Part shown: positions 17,081 through 25,123 of the stretch, one piece after another
Layout of the letters: each line of letters starts with the position of its first letter
Numbering within the stretch: position 1 is the first letter of the stretch
Origin: an uncultured Muribaculaceae bacterium
GTDB taxonomy: Bacteria; Bacteroidota; Bacteroidia; Bacteroidales; Muribaculaceae
Direction of reading: 5' to 3'
Length of the DNA stretch: 49,559 nucleotides
Assembly: GCA_947632485.1 (NCBI GenBank)
Contig: CANRPJ010000022.1
Location: forward strand, 1 to 49,559
Notes under the pieces: generated by a model
The model's database searches: none
Seen by the model: only the letters and a program-made list of their open reading frames with translations
What the model was told of the DNA's origin: nothing
Translations under genes and position numbers: made by a program

Positions 17081-17303
17081 ACCGACAACTTTACCGACAT
17101 TTTACCGACATGTTTCTCAACTTTCACCGTCATTCTACCCTCATATTACCGTCATTTTTACCTTCATGCGAATTTGCAGGGACATTTACAGGGACATACA
17201 AGGACATTTTTTAGCATCACAAGTGGTGCTAAAAGCGGTGCTAAAAATGGTACTAACGTTAAGCGACATTTCAAACGACATTTTAAGCGACATTAAAGCG
17301 TCA
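17081..17303. repeat. Degenerate heptamer array with an 11-12 bp period
   Basis: About 19 related 7-mers are phased at 11-12 bp. Starts include 17081, 17093, 17104 (ACCGACA); 17126, 17137, 17148, 17160 (ACCGTCA and variants); 17178, 17190, 17200 (AGGGACA/AAGGACA); 17227, 17239, 17250 (the word GTGCTA and variant); 17262, 17274, 17286, 17297 (AGCGACA and variants). Each word is reused three or four times before the array moves to another. It lies in the 368-bp gap between two converging genes and holds no convincing gene. The period is close to one helical turn, suggesting phased protein binding, but the function is unknown. Confidence 0.75.
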
Positions 17304-17388
17304 CTATTCTGTGTTGAGTTTGGTTTGGGTCGGGCTTTATATATGCCCGATAAACTGAACCAATATTAGGAGCTGGTGAAAAGAAAGT

Positions 17389-18561
17389 TTAATCTTTGTC
17401 GTTTTTTGAAAGTTGTTCCAATGAAGATTCTATCTCTTCGATGGAGGGCAGGGAGCTTTTTATTTCGGAGGGAATCAGTTTGGATAATTCATATTGAGAT
17501 ATGCCGAGTGGGAGATTGTATGCCTCCAATGAGTATTGAGCCTCAATATTATCCTTATCCTTGCAAATCAGCAGTCCGATGGTCGGGTTGTCATGTTCCG
17601 TCTTTAACTGATGGTTGACAGCCGTTACATATAGTCCTAATTGACCGAGATATGATGCCTGAAATGAACCGGTCTTCAATTCGATGCAACAATAGGCGTG
17701 GATGCGGGTATTATAAAACAGAAGATTGATGAATATTTCCTTTTCGCCGACTTGCATACGGTACTGTCTGCCCATATAGGCAAATCCGGTGCCCAACTCC
17801 ACAAGAAATTTGGTGACGTTGGTGACAAGAGCATCTTCCAATTCCTTCTCATTGTAATCCTCCGTCATGGTCAGGAAATTGAACACGTAAGGGTCTTTGG
17901 TGGCCTGCTGAGCGAGATCGCTTTGCAACGCAGGAAGTGTTTTGCTGAAATTGGTAATGGCTTTCGCTTGACGCTCGTATAGGTCAGTCCCGAGGAAATT
18001 CAGCAGCACATCGCGTCCCCATCCGTTTTCGATGACCTTGCGGACAAAGAATAGTGCCTTTTTAGCATCGCCCTTGCTTTTGTCAATAATCCTTCGCTGA
18101 TGATCCCATGGTATGGAGCATATTTCAGTTAATAAATCGTCCGCAGATTGCGGATGATTTTGTGTGTTCAATTCGTCTACGCCCTGTAGAAGATTTCTAC
18201 CCGACAAATCGTCCGCAACCTGCGGACGATTTTCAATTAACTGGGAATAAAGCCGATAGAAATAATACATGTACTTGAGGTTGGTCTCAGAGAAGCCTTT
18301 TTCTTCAGGCATTTCAGACCTCAAATCATGGCTCAAAGTTTTATAGAATCCCGAGCCGTATGTGTTGGCATATTGTTTGTCTGCTATGTCGCGTCCTAAG
18401 CTCCAGTAATATTCAAGTAATGTTCGGTTGGCGTCGATGGAGGCTTTCAGACGAGCGGAGAGGTATCGCTGTTTAAGTTCCTTAACCCAACTGCGATAGT
18501 CATTGTTTTTTGAGAGATCTATTATAGGTTTCATTATTTCTAAGTTAATAACATCAGTCAA
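17389..18561 (-). CDS. DUF1016 / YhcG-type PD-(D/E)xK nuclease-like protein
   Basis: 390 residues. The N-terminal DUF1016 part (SWVKELKQRYLSARLKASID, LLEYYWSLGRDI) is followed by a variable linker with two palindrome-encoded PQxADDL segments (113-143). The C-terminal nuclease fold is IFINLLFYNTRIHAY then CIELKTGSF. Family members usually have Asp in the FIDLLFY motif; here it is Asn279, while Glu294 and Lys296 are kept, so catalysis may be impaired. The start overlaps the integrase stop (TGATG), so it is cotranscribed with the integrase. A second possible start is Met10 at 18534. YhcG proteins are often found with restriction loci; their role is not established. Confidence 0.8.
   Translation of the reverse strand: MTDVINLEIMKPIIDLSKNNDYRSWVKELKQRYLSARLKASIDANRTLLEYYWSLGRDIADKQYANTYGSGFYKTLSHDLRSEMPEEKGFSETNLKYMYYFYRLYSQLIENRPQVADDLSGRNLLQGVDELNTQNHPQSADDLLTEICSIPWDHQRRIIDKSKGDAKKALFFVRKVIENGWGRDVLLNFLGTDLYERQAKAITNFSKTLPALQSDLAQQATKDPYVFNFLTMTEDYNEKELEDALVTNVTKFLVELGTGFAYMGRQYRMQVGEKEIFINLLFYNTRIHAYCCIELKTGSFQASYLGQLGLYVTAVNHQLKTEHDNPTIGLLICKDKDNIEAQYSLEAYNLPLGISQYELSKLIPSEIKSSLPSIEEIESSLEQLSKNDKD
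18134..18233 (-). repeat. Two in-frame palindromes inside the YhcG-type gene
   Basis: A 28-bp palindromic segment at 18134-18161 (stem AATCGTCCGC against GCGGATGATT, with mismatch) recurs at 18206-18233 (perfect stem AATCGTCCGC against GCGGACGATT). The starts are 72 bp, or 24 codons, apart, so both are read in the same frame and encode PQVADDL and PQSADDL. They fall in the linker between the two domains. Confidence 0.75.
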
Positions 18562-19906
18562 GGAGGCTGACGAGTTCTTTCTTCATATCTTCGTCAATGT
18601 CGCGGTAGCGGGCAAAAGCACGGCTACCTTCGGAGTGACCGCTAAGAGAACCTACAAGGTTGGGGTCTTTGACTTTCTTGTAGAGGTTGCCGATGAATGT
18701 GCGCCGTGCAAGGTGGCTGCTGGCGATTTCATCAAGGGGTCTTTTCTCTTCTTTTCCCGTTGTTGGATTAAGTATCGTTACCATGCGGTTTACTCCACAA
18801 GCGTTGAAGACTTTTTTAATAGCAACATTATATTTCTGAGAGCTGATAAACGGGAAGAGTTTTCCGTTTAGTCCGTCTCGACCTTCATATTTCTCCACAA
18901 GAGCCAATGCGCGTGAATTAAGCGGCATACGCACTACTTGCGGACGTTCTCCTGCTGTCTTTTGTGGCATATATTCTATCGCTCCATTTATGATGCTTTC
19001 CGGAGTCATTGCCAACAAGTCGGATACACGGCATCCAATAAGGCATTGAAAAATAAAAATATCTCGTTGTGCTTCCAGTGATGGGTTTGCCGATAAATCA
19101 AAATCAGCTATTTGGTCTCGCTCTTCTATCGTCAGGTAATAAGGCGTTCCATAGCGTTCAGTTGTCTTGCCATTGTATTTGGCGAATGGATCATTGGTTG
19201 TCATTTCTTGCTCACGACACCAACGATAGAATGCCCTCATCAGTCCAAACAGCCCAATGATGGTATTGTCGCCCTTTGGCTCAGGTTTGGGTTTCTTGCG
19301 CTGAGAGTGTGTATCTGCCGGGACAGCATCATAAATCTTCGGATACTTCGTATAAATCAGATGTTCCGAGCGCAGGAATTTCTCAAACTTGTTGACATCA
19401 TCCACCGAGAAATCATCAAGCTTGATTTTGTATTTCTTATCACCATTTGCCTGCACATACAGTTCATATCGCATAAGCGCACGTTTCAGCACCCTTAGAT
19501 GCTTAATACGCCATTCCGATATGTTCTTCTTGGCAATATAATCCTCAAAGATGTCAAAGAAGGATATTTCAGGCGGTACAACAGCTTCTTCCTTTGGTGG
19601 ATTGAGAAACAGATCCAACTGGGCAAGTACAAAATCTTTCGTTACTTTCTCAACCGGATTATCTTCGCACAGGCGAATAAGGAACTTTTCTATTTCTTCC
19701 AATTTATCCTGAACTTCGCGCACTTCACGTTTGCCTTCAGGGTCTCGTGGGTTGGTGAATTTTCCATCTTTAAAACGGTCGGCAGTGATATACACCCCGC
19801 TCTTTATGCGATGCGAAACACTATGCGAAACAGAGACTCTGAGAAGTATCTCTGCGCGTCCCGAAGCATTTATTTTCGTCGATAAGGCTCTTTTAATTGT
19901 TGCCAT
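18554..19906 (-). CDS. int: Tyrosine recombinase (island integrase)
   Basis: 450 residues. Three parts are visible: an N-terminal arm-binding region (1-110), a core-binding SAM-like domain (about 115-230), and a catalytic domain with Arg293 (IGCRVSDLLAM), Lys316 (PQKTAGERP), His398-x-x-Arg401 (SSHLARRTF), His424 (LSGHSEG) and nucleophile Tyr434 (FARYRD). All catalytic residues are present, so the enzyme should be active. It lies 250 bp from the right att and reads into the island, the usual arrangement for integrative elements. A TAnnTTTG box lies 43 bp upstream. It is followed by the YhcG-type gene with an 8-bp overlap. Confidence 0.93.
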   Translation of the reverse strand: MATIKRALSTKINASGRAEILLRVSVSHSVSHRIKSGVYITADRFKDGKFTNPRDPEGKREVREVQDKLEEIEKFLIRLCEDNPVEKVTKDFVLAQLDLFLNPPKEEAVVPPEISFFDIFEDYIAKKNISEWRIKHLRVLKRALMRYELYVQANGDKKYKIKLDDFSVDDVNKFEKFLRSEHLIYTKYPKIYDAVPADTHSQRKKPKPEPKGDNTIIGLFGLMRAFYRWCREQEMTTNDPFAKYNGKTTERYGTPYYLTIEERDQIADFDLSANPSLEAQRDIFIFQCLIGCRVSDLLAMTPESIINGAIEYMPQKTAGERPQVVRMPLNSRALALVEKYEGRDGLNGKLFPFISSQKYNVAIKKVFNACGVNRMVTILNPTTGKEEKRPLDEIASSHLARRTFIGNLYKKVKDPNLVGSLSGHSEGSRAFARYRDIDEDMKKELVSLLD

Positions 19907-19948
19907 AGGAGAGAATAATTTAATTCAAATTGATTTATTTTCCTGATG

Positions 19949-19956
19949 CAAAGGTA
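19949..19956 (-). promoter_or_regulatory. -7 box of the integrase promoter
   Basis: TACCTTTG on the minus strand matches the Bacteroides TAnnTTTG -7 element, 43 bp before the integrase ATG. The -33 position carries only a weak match. The arm-type sites at 19984-20008 lie just upstream, so the integrase could repress itself. Confidence 0.5.
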
Positions 19957-19983
19957 ATAAAACCCTCTCACATATACAACAAT

Positions 19984-20008
19984 TTTTGTCAGCGTTTTGT
20001 CAGCGAAT
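19984..20008 (+). other. Putative integrase arm-type sites, right end
   Basis: TTGTCAGC at 19986-19993 and at 19997-20004, the second followed by GAAT, repeat the motif and spacing seen at 70-92 near the left att. Confidence 0.6.
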
Positions 20009-20156
20009 TTTGAATTTTAACAAATCAAGTTCAATTCTACCGAAGATTGAACTCAGTTTATTTTGGTTTAATATAGTTGAGAATTAGTGATTTATGTAAA
20101 TATGTGCCATTCAGCAAAAATTGGCGGCGATTTATTTCGATTCAATATTAGTGTTC

Positions 20157-20174
20157 CTGTTCTGGGCACAGATA
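20157..20174 (+). repeat. att core direct repeat, right copy
   Basis: 18 bp identical to 1-18; the match ends at the next base (a versus t). It marks the right end of island 1 and, by layout, the left end of a second island. Confidence 0.75.
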
Positions 20175-20175
20175 T

Positions 20176-20219
20176 AGCGAGATAACTCATTGAACATTTA
20201 ATAGTTATCTCGCTGATTT
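20176..20219 (+). terminator. Strong rho-independent terminator after the right att
   Basis: AGCGAGATAACT (20176-20187) is perfectly complementary to AGTTATCTCGCT (20203-20214), followed by a T-rich tail. It occupies the same place relative to att as the terminator at 18-58 but has an unrelated stem sequence. Confidence 0.75.
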
Positions 20220-20227
20220 TATTTTCT

Positions 20228-20276
20228 ACAGGCAAATTACAGGCAAAATCCAAATATTCCGCGTAACATTTGCCTG
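20228..20276 (+). other. Paired ACAGGCAAA repeats plus an inverted copy
   Basis: ACAGGCAAAT (20228-20237) and ACAGGCAAAA (20239-20248) lie 11 bp apart, and the inverted copy ATTTGCCTG is at 20268-20276. Position and 11-bp spacing mirror the arm-type sites at 68-92, but the motif differs, suggesting sites for another integrase. The following stretch to 20474 (about 200 bp) shows nothing I can assign. Confidence 0.5.
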
Positions 20277-20474
20277 GAAATACGCTTAGACGGCATTAGG
20301 ATGTAAGCCCCTCCACTCTTCAGCTGTTTCATGCATTTACGTATTGGATGAACTTACAGTTCTTCTTGATGGCCCAAATTCCATTCGATAGTGGGTGAGT
20401 GGATATGGCTTAATAATTTAAGTCGAACGATAGGGTCATTTATTTTTTAATGTCGATGTCGGTATCGTAACTGT

Positions 20475-21293
20475 TCATTTAGGATCCCCAAATGTACGAT
20501 ACCCCAAAAGAGTTAATCTATATTTTGCATTGCCTTTTTTATCGTAGCCGGTTATCTCAATATAGCCGCAAGCAAGCATACGTTTTACAAAATCTTCCAT
20601 TTCAGCAGTCTCTTTAGGATTAGATGTTTCAACCATTAATCCACCAAAGGAAAACGCACTTCTCCCTCCAATAAAGCTATGGAAGGAAAGATACGAGGCA
20701 TTCGATTTGGTCCATTTCTTAATGATCTCTATCTCATCGGAGGAAAACTCAACTTCAGATTTTGGGGAACTAATACTGACGCTTGAATTATTCGTAAGTT
20801 TCTTTTGGACGAATAAATGCAGTTTTTCAGATAATTTTTGTCGGAAGTCGACTTCATTGTCAAACGTAGCATATAGACCATTCAAGGAATTCTTAAAATC
20901 CTGTAGAAGTTTTATTTGTCCCAAGTCCACATTGGCATCTATAGATGTACGAAAGAAAACCATTACGTGTTTACCTACCTGTACATGCTTTTGTATTTCT
21001 TCTACCGTACCACTTACGCTATCTTTAGTGGGACTTCCTAAGCGAGAACCGAATATCGCAATCAAAGCATCGCTCCCATCTACTAGTTCACTATTAATGA
21101 CTCGTTGTGCAGAATCTTCTAAAGATGGAAACGATGAGAGAGACCAATGAGAAGGTATCAATGCAATTCTGTTAGAAAAAGTATTTAATACATTCCATTG
21201 ATTTACACAGTTTATAGCTATCTCTGCATAAACTAGAACATCACTGGGAGCACCAATCATGATGTTATAAATTTTGCCATTAATCATATGCAA
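20475..21293 (-). CDS. DUF4062/TIR-like domain protein with C-terminal helical domain
   Basis: 272 residues. The N-terminal 140 residues fit the TIR-like DUF4062 fold (KIYNIMIGAPSDVLVYAEIA, DALIAIFGSRLGSPTKDSVS, GTVEEIQKHVQVGKHVMVFF), with the conserved SGTVEEI segment. The C-terminal part (about 190-272) resembles a small winged helix (FVKRMLACGYIEITGYDKKG). TIR-like domains can be NAD-consuming or nucleotide-binding effectors in phage defence; which applies here is unknown. It follows the C5-methylase by 14 bp on the same strand and is probably the last gene of that operon. Met1 and Met3 are both possible starts. Confidence 0.6.
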   Translation of the reverse strand: MHMINGKIYNIMIGAPSDVLVYAEIAINCVNQWNVLNTFSNRIALIPSHWSLSSFPSLEDSAQRVINSELVDGSDALIAIFGSRLGSPTKDSVSGTVEEIQKHVQVGKHVMVFFRTSIDANVDLGQIKLLQDFKNSLNGLYATFDNEVDFRQKLSEKLHLFVQKKLTNNSSVSISSPKSEVEFSSDEIEIIKKWTKSNASYLSFHSFIGGRSAFSFGGLMVETSNPKETAEMEDFVKRMLACGYIEITGYDKKGNAKYRLTLLGYRTFGDPK

Positions 21294-21307
21294 AGGTTAA
21301 TTATTGT

Positions 21308-22423
21308 TTAGTAATGATGGGGTTTGCCATAAGGTGGTAGTGGCTCATTAAAAAGTGTACCCAAGAACGGATTACATTCGTAGTTGAATGAATCGTTACA
21401 CGGTTCAAAAATTTTGGAGACGAAATATTGAGGAATGTTCTCTGCGATCTCGACATCGCATTCCTCCTCAATACAATCCCATAAAGATTTTGCAATATGC
21501 CACATTAAAACAGGTGGAATCGCATTGCCTATTTGTTTGTAAGACTTTGCTTCGGATTTATTGAGAATGAAATTTTCTGGGAAAGATTGTATTCGGGCAG
21601 CTTCTCTTGGTGTAAATCTTCGATACAATTCTTTAGAAGGGTCAACTAACAATAGAGGGTCGCGAGAATTTATACTTGTTTTAGCAAGGTGTGATGTAAT
21701 AGTAAGACATGGGCCGTTCAGGTCTTGCCATAGCCCGCGTTTCATATTATTTTTTGCATTTTTCATCCCCTCAACAGCACGTTGAGAAAAATAATATTTT
21801 CGCTCAGGTATGTCAAGCCTTTCAATAACGGCACTCAGAGGAGTTGCATGCTCAATCGAATTTATAGCTTCCGGGAATGTGTAAGTATAGTCCAAATCTT
21901 TACGGATACCTACTATAAAAACACGTTCGCGACGCTGTGGAATACCAAATTCAACAGCCTTCATCAATCGGTATTTAACCGTGTATCCGACAGCTTCAAA
22001 TTCTGATACAATCTTATTTATAATTGCTCCCTTTTGAAGCGTAAGAAGACCTTTGACATTCTCACAAATAAAAAACTTTGGTTTTTTTTCAGTGAGAAAT
22101 CTCACTATCTGCTTATATAAATTGGCCCTATCATCGTTGGTGTCTTTAGTAGGGTTGACAGTGCTAAAAGATTGGCAGGGAAAACCTCCAATTAGAAGAT
22201 CAATGTCGGGTAACTTATTGAAATCGACATCGGACACATCAGCACAATGCGCCGGATGTAGGAAATTGGAGTTATAAGTTTCTACCGCATATTTATCGAA
22301 GTCAACGGCATAAACTATATCATAACCTAAGCGGGGATAGTGATTACCTAAGAAATTAAATCCTCCAAGAAGTCCTAAGTCAGAACCTCCGCAACCACAA
22401 AATAATGAAGCTACCGTAAGCAT
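21308..22423 (-). CDS. C5-cytosine DNA methyltransferase (second in operon)
   Basis: 371 residues with the ordered C5-methylase motifs: I ASLFCGCGGSDLGLLGG (5-21), IV GGFPCQSFS (catalytic Cys83), VI ENVKGLL (about 119), VIII QRRERVFIVG (about 160), IX TPREAARIQSFP and X QIGNAIPPVLMWHIAKSL. The target-recognition region lies between VIII and IX. The start shares one base with the stop of the endonuclease gene (TAATG), so translation is coupled. It modifies one strand or target of the partner restriction enzyme. Confidence 0.9.
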   Translation of the reverse strand: MLTVASLFCGCGGSDLGLLGGFNFLGNHYPRLGYDIVYAVDFDKYAVETYNSNFLHPAHCADVSDVDFNKLPDIDLLIGGFPCQSFSTVNPTKDTNDDRANLYKQIVRFLTEKKPKFFICENVKGLLTLQKGAIINKIVSEFEAVGYTVKYRLMKAVEFGIPQRRERVFIVGIRKDLDYTYTFPEAINSIEHATPLSAVIERLDIPERKYYFSQRAVEGMKNAKNNMKRGLWQDLNGPCLTITSHLAKTSINSRDPLLLVDPSKELYRRFTPREAARIQSFPENFILNKSEAKSYKQIGNAIPPVLMWHIAKSLWDCIEEECDVEIAENIPQYFVSKIFEPCNDSFNYECNPFLGTLFNEPLPPYGKPHHY

Positions 22424-23835
22424 TATTGTAAAGGATATCGAATTTGGAGGACATCAGCACCAAAATCCATTTGGTAGATGGTCGGTACTACCTCAATTTT
22501 ACCATCTTTTGAAAGAGCAAATGGATTATGTATTCGTACTACAATAGTTTCAGTCTTTGTAAAGTAGACACGATATATATTGTAGGCGTTTCCAAACTGC
22601 TCTGCTGCTATCCACTCCTTACGAGTTATATTAAGAGAGTCTGCCCAGGTTTGATTGAATGAGGGACGAGTGGTGCGCTTAGTCGCTTTAACCTCAATAT
22701 ATCGTGCAAACTCAGGATTATTGGGGTTTTCATTAGCCTCAATAGAAGCAATGTCGTATCCAAGTCCTTTAGTTTTACCAAGGAGTAAAACCTTATTGAC
22801 AAGGCGTTCTTTGAAAGCACGCACACGGTCTTGTTCGAGTTTGAAAACAAGTGCTTCTCCTTCATCGCCAAGGTCAGTTGTAGATTTGATAGCTATTTTT
22901 GCAACCTTAAGCTCATCACGAGACGAAATAGATAGCGTAGGTGCATCGAGGGAGAGAAGTTCCATATTGAAACGTCCATTATATTCTTTCCACTCTTGCA
23001 ACATCAACTTTCTCCCTTCTTTAGTGGAAAGATTATAAGACGTTAAATCAAAATATGGGGTTTTCAAACTCTTAATAAATAAGGCAATCGCATTGGCTTC
23101 GTCCTTATTTAGCCATATACGTTCGCTATCATGGTCAATGATATTGGCGAGTTCCAGGAGATTAAACTGTTCTTTAATATGCTGCCATTCTTTTGAACCA
23201 GTAAGTTTAGGACGCTTTACCCCATTCGCTCTGTCCGACATAATGCGGTCATAAACCTCTTGAGCAGGCACTTTGCCCTGCAACACATCAAGATTATTGA
23301 GCACGTAGTAGCCAATTTCTTGTTTTGAAAGAAGTTGTTTATTATTCTGAGCTATGTATAACAACTTCACGACATAACAGAACGGTTTCAATTTTATCCC
23401 TAATTCAACCTCCCTCTTTACTACGTATGCCTTCTTTTCTCCATTCGGGAATTGGAAATTAAGACACAAGTTTTTGAAGAAGGTAGGGAAATCACTATGC
23501 TCAACCAAGTATCGGCATGATTCAGATTCATGAATTATTATTTCGTTCGCATCAGCATCATATACAGGATAGAAGAGATTCAATAGAACCCCCATTATCT
23601 CTGTATAATGATTTTTGACGGTCTTGAAATTATTTTCTGATAAAGTCACATAATTTCTCACATGGAAGAGTGCGAACGAAAGATCAGAAAATGCAGAACG
23701 TCTAAATGCCTCTTCGTTACAGGGACAGTATTTATGAACAATGTTTGCATAAAGGGGGAGCAAGTCCTCCATTTCAGTTTGAGACTTACCTCTTATGATT
23801 GTGCAGCGGTGCTGATTTTCTGGTCTATACATCAT
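22423..23835 (-). CDS. DUF3883-containing putative restriction endonuclease
   Basis: 470 residues. The C-terminal DUF3883 region (about 320-470) has GDEGEALVFKLEQDR, LGYDIASIEANE and FARYIEVKATKR, giving a D...ExK nuclease-like site. The signature ITRKEWIAAEQFGNAYNIYR follows. The N-terminal 300 residues are a helical region I cannot assign, probably DNA recognition. It lies between two C5-methylases with overlaps of 1 and 4 bp, the position of the restriction subunit. The cleavage site cannot be inferred. Confidence 0.7.
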   Translation of the reverse strand: MMYRPENQHRCTIIRGKSQTEMEDLLPLYANIVHKYCPCNEEAFRRSAFSDLSFALFHVRNYVTLSENNFKTVKNHYTEIMGVLLNLFYPVYDADANEIIIHESESCRYLVEHSDFPTFFKNLCLNFQFPNGEKKAYVVKREVELGIKLKPFCYVVKLLYIAQNNKQLLSKQEIGYYVLNNLDVLQGKVPAQEVYDRIMSDRANGVKRPKLTGSKEWQHIKEQFNLLELANIIDHDSERIWLNKDEANAIALFIKSLKTPYFDLTSYNLSTKEGRKLMLQEWKEYNGRFNMELLSLDAPTLSISSRDELKVAKIAIKSTTDLGDEGEALVFKLEQDRVRAFKERLVNKVLLLGKTKGLGYDIASIEANENPNNPEFARYIEVKATKRTTRPSFNQTWADSLNITRKEWIAAEQFGNAYNIYRVYFTKTETIVVRIHNPFALSKDGKIEVVPTIYQMDFGADVLQIRYPLQ

Positions 23836-24872
23836 AAATACTGTTTTAACTGTTTTGCAATTTGTTGAGCTAATAATGGAGGTACAGCGTTGCCGACTTG
23901 CTTCAGCTGACTCCCTTTATTTCCAAGAAAAATAAAGGAATCGGGGAAACTTTGAAGTCTTGCCGATTCTCTTACTGTAGGAACTCGATTAAACTCGTAA
24001 TGAAAATGATGATTATGCCCACAATCAATAGTAAAACTTGGTCGCTTGCTGTTTAATCGAGTCCAAGCTATGTGAACCTTTCTTGTATTCCAGAGTTCTT
24101 TGGGCAGGTCTTTATAGTTGCCACCATCGGGAACCATCGCGATAATCTCTTGTGTTTTTTTTGTGTGAATTGTTATATCGTGATTATAGACACCGGCACT
24201 TCCTTCACGAGAGAGAACTTGATATTTGGAAAGCGGTTCGCAAATATACTGTGAGCCATCTGTTAGAGAAAACTCGGGCAAATCACTAATAGCCTCTTTT
24301 GATGTGATAGGTGATTCAATACAAGGTGCCGGGAAATCGTATGAAGAGTCGCTAAGCAGCCCAACAAAAACAGCACGACGCCTGTTTTGAGGTACCCCAT
24401 AGTCAGATGCAAGAAGAACCTTATAGCTAACTTTATACCCCAGTGCGGAAAAATCTGCTAAAATAGAATCGCGTATAATCCCATTTCCCATTGATAGTAT
24501 TGTGGGAACGTTCTCCATTACAAACGCTTTGGGCTTAAAGACGCGAACGAAGTTCACGAATGATTTGTATAGTTCGTTGCGTTTATCTTCAATAATACGC
24601 TTACCAGCAATTGAAAAACCCTGACATGGAGGTCCACCAATGATAACATCTACATCATTGATATTAAATTCTTTTTTAATATCGCTGGGCTGTATTAAAG
24701 AAAGATCGCCGCAGTACGTCTTTGCGTTCTGACGATTATATGAATATGTCGTGAGTGCGTCTTGCCAAAAATCAATGGCAAGTAGACCCTTGAAACCTGA
24801 CTGCTCAAATCCCAAGGATAATCCACCACAACCTGAAAACAAGTCGATAAAAGTATGTGGTTTATTTGCCAT
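23832..24872 (-). CDS. C5-cytosine DNA methyltransferase (first in operon)
   Basis: 346 residues. Motifs: I DLFSGCGGLSLGFEQSGF (10-27), IV GGPPCQGFS (catalytic Cys83), VI MENVPTILS, VIII PQNRRRAVFVG, IX RESARLQSFPDSF, X QVGNAVPPLLAQQIAKQL. The protein differs clearly from the other C5-methylase, so the pair is not a recent duplication. Two different methylases with one endonuclease usually mean an asymmetric recognition site with one enzyme per strand. It is the first gene of the minus-strand operon and overlaps the endonuclease gene by 4 bp. Confidence 0.9.
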   Translation of the reverse strand: MANKPHTFIDLFSGCGGLSLGFEQSGFKGLLAIDFWQDALTTYSYNRQNAKTYCGDLSLIQPSDIKKEFNINDVDVIIGGPPCQGFSIAGKRIIEDKRNELYKSFVNFVRVFKPKAFVMENVPTILSMGNGIIRDSILADFSALGYKVSYKVLLASDYGVPQNRRRAVFVGLLSDSSYDFPAPCIESPITSKEAISDLPEFSLTDGSQYICEPLSKYQVLSREGSAGVYNHDITIHTKKTQEIIAMVPDGGNYKDLPKELWNTRKVHIAWTRLNSKRPSFTIDCGHNHHFHYEFNRVPTVRESARLQSFPDSFIFLGNKGSQLKQVGNAVPPLLAQQIAKQLKQYL

Positions 24873-25009
24873 TAAACAAAATGAACTTCCGAGTAGGCAG
24901 ACAGGGGACCAAACCTTTTGCGACTACAAGGAAATTCCTTAAATATGTTGAATATAAGTTTTTGCTTACATTGGGAGGTCTATTCGTCTGCGCATGCGCA
25001 TTTAGATTG

Positions 25010-25017
25010 CAAAGTTA
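25010..25017 (-). promoter_or_regulatory. -7 box upstream of the C5-methylase operon
   Basis: TAACTTTG on the minus strand matches TAnnTTTG, in the 251-bp gap before the first methylase gene. No clear -33 TTTG is seen. A CGCATGCGCA palindrome at 24991-25000 lies just downstream of the predicted start and could be an operator. Confidence 0.5.
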
Positions 25018-25123
25018 CGAATTATTTTCGAGATTTCCTAATCATCTGACAAGGTTGACATTCCTGTTAACGCTCTGACTGTCTGAACCTCACAAATCGA
25101 ACGAGTTAAAATCTGATATAATC

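Larger units (their letters stand above)
1..20174. mobile_element. Integrated mobilisable island 1 (integrase, mob, rep and defence cargo)
   Basis: The 18-bp sequence ctgttctgggcacagata occurs at 1-18 and again at 20157-20174 in the same orientation. A tyrosine integrase reads inward from the right end. Both ends carry a pair of TTGTCAGC sites spaced 11 bp apart (70-77 and 81-88; 19986-19993 and 19997-20004), the layout expected of integrase arm sites. Between them lie a replication block, a MobC/relaxase pair and defence genes. No conjugation (Tra) genes are visible, so transfer would need a helper element. Because the window starts exactly at the repeat, what lies to the left, such as a tRNA or other target gene, cannot be seen. 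Confidence 0.8.

Noticed and set aside
17081..17369. ORF at 17166-17369 (MRICRDIYRDIQGHF...) and other frames through the 11-bp array
   Set aside because: The peptide pattern is a by-product of the phased heptamers; there is no start signal or known domain, and the frame breaks where spacing changes from 12 to 11 bp.
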